Source: a bacterium
Lineage (GTDB): Bacteria > Hydrogenedentota > Hydrogenedentia > Hydrogenedentiales > SLHB01
Direction: 5' to 3'
NCBI GenBank assembly: GCA_024231375.1
Contig: JAAEQP010000405.1
Span: 1 to 19,469, forward strand
DNA length: 19,469 nt
In this document: piece by piece, positions 13,954 to 19,469 of the stretch
How the letters are laid out: each line of letters opens with the position of its first letter
How positions within the stretch are numbered: the stretch's first letter is position 1
Made by a program: the position numbers and the translations under genes
The notes under the pieces: model-generated
Told to the model about the DNA's origin: nothing
Seen by the model: only the letters and a program-made list of their open reading frames with translations
The model's database searches: none

Positions 13954-16104
13954 GTGCGAACCGTGACGATTCTGATCATAGCCATGTCCGCCCTGACCGC
14001 GGCGGCCGACGGCGCTGCCGACCCGGGCGAGGAGGCCCTGCGCCTGATCGCGATTGAAGAGGCGCGTCTACCTGGACTCAAAGACACCCTGGCGTCGGCG
14101 TGTGCGGACGGGATTCCCGTGGCCTATCCGCTGTCTGACCTCACCGTAGGCGAACTGTTCTGCGGCTGGTGCCGCGACGACGTGGCCCGCGGCCGCAAAG
14201 ATCGCGCCCTGACCGTGGCCCAGGAAGTGAAGGACATTCTGGACCGGGCCGAACGCGAAATGCAGGCGGGCGTGGACGTGCCGGTGTGGCAGGTTGGCTC
14301 GCAGGTGTTGCGCGAAGGGAGTTTCTGGGGAACCTGCCTGTACCGCGGCGTGGAGACAGTCCGCCCCGTCATCTTCACCGGCTACGGCCATTTCGGCGGC
14401 GTCGTGAATGCGCTTCCCACCCTCCAGAAGACGGGATCCAACATCATCCAGATCGAGATCGGGCCGCGTCACGTGGTGAACGAAGACGGCACGGTGCGGA
14501 GCGACGGGATTGACGACTACATCCTGCCAGCTCTAGATCGCGCGCGCGACCATGGGGCCACGGTCTGCCTACTGCTGTCCCCTCACTATTTCCCGGGTTG
14601 GGCTGTCGAAAAATGGCCGGAACTCCGTGTCGACAACGGCATGTTCTTGAAGAACTCGCTGGAAGCGCCCCAGGCTCGCGAGATCTACGCGCGGTTCCTC
14701 CGGACCGTCATCCCCATCGTCAAGGATCATCCCGCCCTGCACTCGGTGTGTCTCAGCAACGAACCCACATCGTCCGGGTCCGATGAGGACCCTTGGCGGT
14801 TGCCGTTGTGGCGCGAGTACATCCGCGAACTGCACGGCGACATCGCGACCGTCAACGCCCTGTACGACACGGACTACACCGACTTCGATGAGGTACCCCA
14901 TCCATCCCGCGGGTTGGGCGCAAATCGAAGCGCCTTCTACGACGGCATTCGGTTTAACCAGGATCGCTTTTCCGAATGGCATGCATGGATGGCGGACATC
15001 ATCCACGAGTCCGCGCCGCGCCTCGCCTGCCATGTCAAGGTGATGCCCATCGTGTGGGGACGCCGCACCATCACGTGGGGCACTGACCCGTGGCAGTTCG
15101 CCGAACTGAGCCAACTCAACGGAAACGACTGCTACTTCCTGCCCAACAACGAGACCGCGCCCTGGGAAAGCGAATGGCAACTCCAGAACATGTACTACGA
15201 CCTGCAACGCTCTATGAAACGGGCGCCCGTGTTCAACACGGAGAACCACATTATCTCCGACCGTGAAACGGCGCAGGTCTATCCCGGCCACATCTACACG
15301 GCCTTGTGGCAGGGCGCCGTCCACGGCCAAGGCGCGGAGACCACGTGGAGTTGGGGGCGCACCTACGACCGGAAGAGCGACTTCGAAGGGTTGACGCTCC
15401 ATCGCCCCGGTTGCACCGCCGCCCACAGCCGGGCCGGGCTCGATCTCATGCGGCTCGCGCCGGAGGTCACCGCGTTCCATGCGCTGAAGCCCCGCGTCGC
15501 CATCCTCCACTCGAATGCCGCCATCGTGTGGGACACCGGGTTCTATCCCAGCATCCGAAAGGTGTACGAAGCGCTGAACTTCTGCGGCGTCCCCATCGGA
15601 TTCGTCACCGACGAGCAGGCCGCGGCCGGATGGCTGAAGAAGTACGATGTGCTCATCGTGCCCGATTGCGCCCACGTGCTTGGCGGCGCGTCGGACGCGA
15701 TTCGCACCTGGAGCGGGCGCGGCGGCGTGGTAGTCGCCCATGGCACGGGATGCCTCGCCTTCGACCAGTACGGCAGGCCGAGCGAAGAAATCCCTTTCCA
15801 GAAGCAGTTCCCCGCGGACCGCGAAGGCAAGCGTCTTCGCAACGACCTGTCCAAAGCGCTGCGGAAAGCCGGCATCGGACCTGAGACGAAGTTGCGTGGC
15901 AGCCTTTGGCGGATGCCCTACGGTGTGGAATGGCGAACGGCCGCGCTCAACGGACGCACCCTCATCAACATGGTCAACCTGACGCGGGAGCCCATCAAGG
16001 TCGCCCTGCCGAAAGGGACCTGGCAGGATCTCATCACGCTGGGGGCTTTGGGCGGCAGTGTGACTCTGGATCCAAACACGCCTGTGCTCGCCGTAAGCGA
16101 GTAG
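13954..16104 (+). CDS. Secreted GH42-like glycoside hydrolase
   Basis: A 716-residue protein. A signal peptide (about 1-21) and a helical N-terminal part (about 22-108) precede a barrel. Barrel landmarks are TGSNIIQIEIGPRH (160-173), ARDHGATVCLLLSPHYFPGW (197-216) and HSVCLSNEP (263-271). E270 is the likely acid/base. WREYIRELHGDIATVNALY (286-304) is typical of GH42 beta-galactosidases, and FNTEN puts the likely nucleophile at E430. A Rossmann-like region (about 512-605, VAILHSNAAIVW, YDVLIVPDCAHVL) matches the GH42 trimerisation domain, and a short beta tail ends the protein. The longer frame begins at 13873, but AGGAGG at 13943-13948 and the signal peptide select GTG 13954. It probably removes beta-linked sugars outside the cytoplasm. 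The exact specificity is not predictable. Confidence 0.83.
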   Translation: MRTVTILIIAMSALTAAADGAADPGEEALRLIAIEEARLPGLKDTLASACADGIPVAYPLSDLTVGELFCGWCRDDVARGRKDRALTVAQEVKDILDRAEREMQAGVDVPVWQVGSQVLREGSFWGTCLYRGVETVRPVIFTGYGHFGGVVNALPTLQKTGSNIIQIEIGPRHVVNEDGTVRSDGIDDYILPALDRARDHGATVCLLLSPHYFPGWAVEKWPELRVDNGMFLKNSLEAPQAREIYARFLRTVIPIVKDHPALHSVCLSNEPTSSGSDEDPWRLPLWREYIRELHGDIATVNALYDTDYTDFDEVPHPSRGLGANRSAFYDGIRFNQDRFSEWHAWMADIIHESAPRLACHVKVMPIVWGRRTITWGTDPWQFAELSQLNGNDCYFLPNNETAPWESEWQLQNMYYDLQRSMKRAPVFNTENHIISDRETAQVYPGHIYTALWQGAVHGQGAETTWSWGRTYDRKSDFEGLTLHRPGCTAAHSRAGLDLMRLAPEVTAFHALKPRVAILHSNAAIVWDTGFYPSIRKVYEALNFCGVPIGFVTDEQAAAGWLKKYDVLIVPDCAHVLGGASDAIRTWSGRGGVVVAHGTGCLAFDQYGRPSEEIPFQKQFPADREGKRLRNDLSKALRKAGIGPETKLRGSLWRMPYGVEWRTAALNGRTLINMVNLTREPIKVALPKGTWQDLITLGALGGSVTLDPNTPVLAVSE

Positions 16105-16121
16105 AATCGTCTGGAATGTAC

Positions 16122-16154
16122 CGAGGCCGGGTCCACACCGTGGACCCGGCCTCG
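16122..16154. terminator. Shared terminator hairpin between convergent genes
   Basis: Two arms, CGAGGCCGGGTCCAC (16122-16136) and its perfect complement (16140-16154), form a 15-base-pair stem with a 3-base loop. It lies 18 bases after the GH42-like stop and 23 bases from the SPFH stop, so it can serve both strands. The T-tract on either side is poor. Confidence 0.7.
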
Positions 16155-16177
16155 TCGTATTGTCGCGGGATTGACCG

Positions 16178-17095
16178 TCAATCCAAATCGATATGAGGAA
16201 TGTGCGGTGGACGCGGAGGTTCGGGCTTATCCGCTTTCTTCCTGTCCTTCGCATCGTCGGCAAGCGGCGCCACCGCGGCCTGCGCCGGTGTGAGCGGGGC
16301 TTCACTGATGAGAATGGTGGGCGAGATGCCCTTCTCGGTCAACACGATCTTCGTGTTGTCCTTCAGCGAGTTCTCGGTCACCTCCAGCCGTTTCAGTTCT
16401 TTCGCGCTCCCGCGGAAATACTTCTCGGCCGCCTCGTTCACCAACTCGATGGCGCGCGCCTTACCCTCCGCCACGCGGATTTCGGCTTCCTTCTTGCCTT
16501 CCGCCTGCTGGATGGACGCCAGCTTCTCCTGCTCGGCGGCCTCGTACCGGCCCGTGGCCAGCAGCTTCATGGCGCGGCGTTCCTGCTCGGCCGTCTTCTG
16601 CTTGTGCATCGCCGCCTTGATGTCGTCCGGCGGGTCGATGAGGCGGATCTCCACCTTGCATACCTTCAGCCCCCAATCGCGCGTCATCTCGTCCAGGCTG
16701 CTCTGAAGGTTCGACGAGATGCGTTCGCGAGCCACCAGACTCTCATCGAGCGTCAGACCACCAAACTCCTGACGCAGATTGGTCTTGGCCAACTGCAACA
16801 CCGCAACCTTCCAATCGTCGATGTTGTAGAACGTCTTCTGGATGTCGTCGGCTTCCAGCCCCGGCCGGACCCAGATCAACCCGTCCACCTTGATCTCCAC
16901 ATTGTCCTTAGTGATCACGGGCTGGGGTTCAATGTCCATGGTGTGTTCGCGAACGTCGCGAATCTTCGTCATTTCCACCAGAGGCACCTGAAATTGCAGC
17001 CCCGGCCCCACGAACCGCCGGTACCGGCCGAACAACTCCACGATGCCCCGCTCATACTGCTTCACGGTAAAGAACATGTTCCGCACGTTGCGCAT
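16178..17095 (-). CDS. SPFH/band-7 domain protein (stomatin-like) without an obvious membrane anchor
   Basis: A 305-residue SPFH protein. FTVKQYERGIVELFGRYRR (9-27) and VGPGLQFQVPLVEM (29-42) are the start of the band-7 domain. ITKDNVEIKVDGLIWVRP (61-78) is its hallmark. A long charged helix rich in Ala, Glu, Lys and Gln (about 165-235) probably forms the coiled coil for oligomerisation. The tail is Pro- and His-rich. SPFH proteins build ring-shaped membrane scaffolds that organise proteases or lipids. Unusually no hydrophobic N-terminal segment is seen. The frame extends to 17149, but GGGAGGAG lies 7 bases before the ATG at 17095 and the predicted transcription start is near 17149, so 17095 is chosen. 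Membrane attachment could rely on a partner or a surface helix. Confidence 0.87.
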   Translation of the reverse strand: MRNVRNMFFTVKQYERGIVELFGRYRRFVGPGLQFQVPLVEMTKIRDVREHTMDIEPQPVITKDNVEIKVDGLIWVRPGLEADDIQKTFYNIDDWKVAVLQLAKTNLRQEFGGLTLDESLVARERISSNLQSSLDEMTRDWGLKVCKVEIRLIDPPDDIKAAMHKQKTAEQERRAMKLLATGRYEAAEQEKLASIQQAEGKKEAEIRVAEGKARAIELVNEAAEKYFRGSAKELKRLEVTENSLKDNTKIVLTEKGISPTILISEAPLTPAQAAVAPLADDAKDRKKADKPEPPRPPHIPHIDLD

Positions 17096-17155
17096 AGCGC
17101 CGCTCCTCCCCATGGAATGCCTGGCGGCATCCTCTCGGCCCATCGACACGCCGCC

Positions 17156-17184
17156 AATCTAGCACGGAGGGTAAGGGGTGTCAA
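17156..17184 (-). promoter_or_regulatory. Strong promoter of the SPFH gene
   Basis: On the minus strand TTGACA (17184-17179) and TAGATT (17161-17156) are spaced by 17 bases, with a perfect -35 box. The predicted leader is about 55 bases long. Confidence 0.7.
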
Positions 17185-17212
17185 CGAATCGGCGGTGAAA
17201 CCCGGCGCAAGG

Positions 17213-17240
17213 TTGAACGAGACCGCCCAGTGCGTACAAT
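17213..17240 (+). promoter_or_regulatory. Promoter of the nitroreductase-family gene
   Basis: TTGAAC (17213-17218) and TACAAT (17235-17240) are 16 bases apart, ending about 40 bases before the start codon. It is back to back with the SPFH promoter, 28 bases between the two -35 boxes. Confidence 0.6.
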
Positions 17241-17281
17241 GGACTCTATAGCCATCATCATGAACCAGGGAGGCGAGGGAG

Positions 17282-17851
17282 ATGATACGCGATCTCATTT
17301 TGAAGAACCGCAGCTACCGCCGATTCGACGAGGCAGATCCCATCGACGAGGCCACCATGCGCGAGTTGGTCGACCTGGCGCGATTGTCCATGTCCGGCGG
17401 CAACCTCCAACCCCTGAAGTACATGGTCTCCTGCACGCCCGAACGGAACGCGCTCGTCTTCCCCCACACGGTGTGGGCCGGGTATCTCACGGATTGGCCG
17501 GGACCCGCCGAGGGGGAACGGCCGTCCGGCTACGTCATCATTCTGGGCGACAAAGAGATCCGCGCGGGTTTCGACACGGACTGCGGCATCGCGGCCGAGA
17601 ACATCTGCCTGGGCGCCGCCGAGAAAGGCCTCGGCTGCTGCATGATCGGGTCCATCCGCCGCGAAAAGCTGCGTAAGGCACTCCAGATCTCCGAGGAATA
17701 CGAGATACTGCTCATCATCGCCATGGGAACGCCCAAGGAAACGGTCACCCTCGAAACCGTTGGCGACGACGGCAAGATCGAGTACTGGCGCGACGATTCC
17801 GGCACCCATCACGTGCCCAAGCGGACGCTGGACGATGTGTTGATCGATTAG
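17282..17851 (+). CDS. Nitroreductase-family flavoprotein
   Basis: A 189-residue protein of the FMN-dependent nitroreductase superfamily. RSYRRFDE (10-17) matches the N-terminal RSxRxF FMN phosphate-binding motif. LARLSMSGGNLQPLKY is the second flavin-contact region. DCGIAAENICLGAAEKGLGCCMIG and the late ILLIIAMGTPKE are the usual C-terminal landmarks. Members reduce nitro groups, quinones, flavins or enones with NAD(P)H, and some dehalogenate; the substrate cannot be told. Length is typical. A purine-rich ribosome site (GGGAGGCGAGGGAG) precedes the ATG. It has its own promoter and is followed by a 131-base gap before the next gene. Probably cytoplasmic, as no signal peptide is seen. Confidence 0.88.
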   Translation: MIRDLILKNRSYRRFDEADPIDEATMRELVDLARLSMSGGNLQPLKYMVSCTPERNALVFPHTVWAGYLTDWPGPAEGERPSGYVIILGDKEIRAGFDTDCGIAAENICLGAAEKGLGCCMIGSIRREKLRKALQISEEYEILLIIAMGTPKETVTLETVGDDGKIEYWRDDSGTHHVPKRTLDDVLID

Positions 17852-17882
17852 GTGATCTCAGCGCTGCTTACCCGACCCGACT

Positions 17883-17895
17883 GATCGGTCCGATC
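17883..17895. promoter_or_regulatory. Perfect palindrome between the nitroreductase and oxidoreductase genes
   Basis: GATCGG-T-CCGATC is a perfect 6-base inverted repeat, 31 bases after the nitroreductase stop and about 20 bases before a possible promoter. It could be an operator or a weak terminator stem, though no T-run follows. Confidence 0.3.
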
Positions 17896-17912
17896 TGCCC
17901 TATGGCCTCAAC

Positions 17913-17941
17913 TTGAAGCCCACCGGCGGTTCGCCTAGTCT
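17913..17941 (+). promoter_or_regulatory. Possible promoter of the Gfo/Idh/MocA gene
   Basis: TTGAAG (17913-17918) and TAGTCT (17936-17941) are 17 bases apart, 41 bases before the start codon. The -10 match is weak. Confidence 0.3.
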
Positions 17942-17982
17942 ATGCGGGTTGTCTAATCCATCGAATCAGGAGACCCGATCTC

Positions 17983-19263
17983 ATGAAGAAGTCGCGAGTT
18001 CTGTCCCGACGTTCGTTCCTGGGCGCTTCGGCCGCGGTGGCCGCACCCATGATTCTGCCGAGCGGCGTGTTGGCCGCGCACGGCCGGCCAGGCGCAAACG
18101 ACCGGATTGTCACCGGCCACATCGGTGTCGGCGGCATGGGCCGCCACCATCTCGGCCGCATGCGGGAGCACATCGGCGCCATCTGCGATGTGGACAAGAA
18201 CCATCTCGCCAACGCCGTCGATATGGTGAAGCTGAACAACGTACCGACCTTTACCGATTACCGGCGGGTGCTGGAGCGCAAGGACATCGACGCGGTGTTC
18301 ATCGCCGCGCCGGATCATTGGCACGGCGTCATGATGGTGCAGGCGTGCGAGGCGGGCAAGGATGTCTACTGTGAAAAGCCCGCCAGCACCACCATTGAGG
18401 AAGGCCAGGCCATGATCCAGGCCGCGCGTCGGTACGGACGCGTCGTGCAGATCGGGTCGCAGGGCCGGTCCCAGGATGCAACCTATAAGACATGCCGCTA
18501 CATCCGGAACGGCGAGATTGGCAAGATCAGGCGTGTGGAATGCTGGCACGAAGAGAACTGGAAAGGCGGCGACCCGAGCAAGTTTCAGGACCCGCCCGCT
18601 GAACTCGACTGGGACATGTGGCTCGGACCGGCGCGATGGCGCCCGTACAATCCCGACTACTGTCATTTCAATTTCCGGTGGATGCTGGACTTTGGAGGCG
18701 GCTTCATCCGCGACCGGGGCGCTCACGTCATGAGCTGTCTGTTCTGGTTCCTTGAGCTTGATGACACCGGCCCTTCCCGAATCACCGCCACGGGCACCCC
18801 CCGCAAAGAAAGCGTGTGGGACACGCCCATCGGCATGGAAGTCACCTGGGAATTCAAGCATCGCGACCTCACGGTGGTGTGGCGCCAACCTGGCGAGAAG
18901 GCCGCCGACGCTACCTTTGGCCACGTGTACCACGGCGACAAGGGCACGCTGGTGTTCCGAGGGGGCGATGGCGGATGCGCCACGGAGCAGAAAGTGAACG
19001 ACTACGAACCACCGGCCGGCGGCGTGGAGGTCTACAAGAGTCCGGGACATCACGAAGACTTCCTCAAGTGCGTGAAGACCCGCGAGAAACCGATTATGGA
19101 TATCGAGGCGGGGCATCGCGTGGCCACCGTGTGCAACATGGCCAACATCGCCTACCGCCTCGGCCGCCCGCTCGACTGGGACCCGGTCGCCGAACGATTC
19201 ATCGGCGACGAAGAAGCGAACCGCATGATCAGCCGGCCCGGTCGCGGGCCGTGGCATCTGTAG
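17983..19263 (+). CDS. Tat-exported Gfo/Idh/MocA-family oxidoreductase
   Basis: A 426-residue protein starting with a clear twin-arginine signal, SRRSFLG at 8-14, a hydrophobic stretch and a likely cleavage after about residue 32 (VLAA). The Rossmann domain follows with IGVGGMG (47-53), APDHWHG (109-115) and CEKP (130-133). The Lys is the usual catalytic or cofactor-site residue of the family. The C-terminal substrate domain contains WLGPARWRPYNPDYCHFNFRW-type residues (about 215-236) and a His-rich end (KSPGHHEDF). Such Tat-exported members are abundant in planctomycete-like bacteria. They probably bind NAD(P) tightly before export and oxidise or rearrange sugars outside the cytoplasm. AGGAG lies about 10 bases before the ATG. 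The next gene starts 12 bases after its stop, suggesting an operon. Confidence 0.92.
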   Translation: MKKSRVLSRRSFLGASAAVAAPMILPSGVLAAHGRPGANDRIVTGHIGVGGMGRHHLGRMREHIGAICDVDKNHLANAVDMVKLNNVPTFTDYRRVLERKDIDAVFIAAPDHWHGVMMVQACEAGKDVYCEKPASTTIEEGQAMIQAARRYGRVVQIGSQGRSQDATYKTCRYIRNGEIGKIRRVECWHEENWKGGDPSKFQDPPAELDWDMWLGPARWRPYNPDYCHFNFRWMLDFGGGFIRDRGAHVMSCLFWFLELDDTGPSRITATGTPRKESVWDTPIGMEVTWEFKHRDLTVVWRQPGEKAADATFGHVYHGDKGTLVFRGGDGGCATEQKVNDYEPPAGGVEVYKSPGHHEDFLKCVKTREKPIMDIEAGHRVATVCNMANIAYRLGRPLDWDPVAERFIGDEEANRMISRPGRGPWHL

Positions 19264-19275
19264 GGGGTACGTGAG

Positions 19276-19469
19276 ATGATTCGGAAGTCTACGATTGCAT
19301 GGATACTCGCCGCGGTGTGCGCGGTTGCGCCGTTCGCTGGCGCGCAGGATGCCCCAGGCGTCGTCGAACGGCTCTCCAGTGGTGAACCGGATGTCCGCAA
19401 CCAGGCAGCGGCTGACGCGGCCGCCCTCGGCGCGGAAGCAGTGCCGCCCATCGGCGCGCTTGTCGGGTC
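19276..19469 (+). CDS. Secreted HEAT-like repeat protein, N-terminal part only
   Basis: The frame is open from the ATG to the window edge, 64 complete codons. The first 23 or so residues are a signal peptide (MIRKSTIAWILAAVCAVAPF, then AGAQ). The rest, VVERLSSGEPDVRNQAAADAAALGAEAVPPIGALV, has the helix-turn-helix look of one HEAT-like repeat. It lies 12 bases after the oxidoreductase gene and is probably cotranscribed. The function is not predictable from this fragment. Confidence 0.7.
   Translation, partial: MIRKSTIAWILAAVCAVAPFAGAQDAPGVVERLSSGEPDVRNQAAADAAALGAEAVPPIGALVG

Noticed and set aside
14569..16305. A 578-codon minus-strand open frame opposite the GH42-like gene
   Set aside because: It has no family motif, runs through the terminator hairpin and overlaps a gene with clear catalytic motifs. 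It is a GC-driven shadow.
17953..19257. A 434-codon minus-strand open frame opposite the Gfo/Idh/MocA gene
   Set aside because: It mirrors the real gene almost exactly and its protein has no domain signature.

Overview
The window is GC-rich bacterial DNA with no rRNA, tRNA or CRISPR array. Several traits point to a Planctomycetota-, Hydrogenedentota- or PVC-like environmental bacterium. These are M56 (BlaR1-type) peptidases fused to 'TDAGLxHL' leucine-rich repeats, a Tat-exported Gfo/Idh/MocA oxidoreductase with an APDHWHG segment, several secreted glycoside hydrolases, and hairpin-rich intergenic repeats. This taxonomic guess is inferred from gene families, not from a marker gene.

Layout. 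(1) Positions 1-668: a left edge that may hold the 5' end of a translational GTPase gene on the minus strand, butted against the 3' part of an IS4/IS1634-type transposase. (2) Positions 736-7390, minus strand: a three-gene operon. A BlaI/MecI-type repressor is followed by two very large paralogous membrane proteins. Each joins an M56 zinc peptidase domain to about 20 leucine-rich repeats. A sigma70-like promoter with one TAC-N4-GTA palindrome in its spacer and another at the predicted start site lies just upstream, which is a textbook autoregulated BlaI control region. (3) Positions 7391-8879: a repeat-bearing intergenic stretch and a membrane-attached metallophosphoesterase. (4) Positions 8929-10488, minus: a CoA-binding-domain protein followed at once by a lipoprotein resembling GH99/GH71 enzymes. 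(5) Positions 10664-11641, minus: an extended-SDR NAD-dependent epimerase. (6) Positions 11803-16104, plus: a secreted GH5 (endoglycoceramidase-like) protein, a 0.6 kb array of GC-rich hairpins, and a secreted GH42-like protein. A strong shared terminator follows. (7) Positions 16178-17095, minus: an SPFH/band-7 protein. (8) Positions 17282-19469, plus: a nitroreductase-family protein, a Tat-exported Gfo/Idh/MocA oxidoreductase, and the start of a secreted HEAT-like protein cut by the window edge.

How it fits together. The left third is a signal-transduction module. By analogy with BlaR1/BlaI, an extracytoplasmic LRR sensor would activate an intracellular zinc protease that inactivates the repressor, raising expression of its own operon. 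Apart from the receptors themselves, no output gene is visible. The right two thirds are mostly carbohydrate processing, with three exported glycosidases, a sugar-type epimerase and an exported sugar-type oxidoreductase. They sit in several short transcription units rather than in one operon.

The observations most worth following up are four. They are the tandem M56-LRR receptors with their operator layout, the Glu-to-Asp change at the expected acid/base position of the GH5 protein, the hairpin array between the two glycosidases, and the possible GTPase/transposase junction at the left edge.
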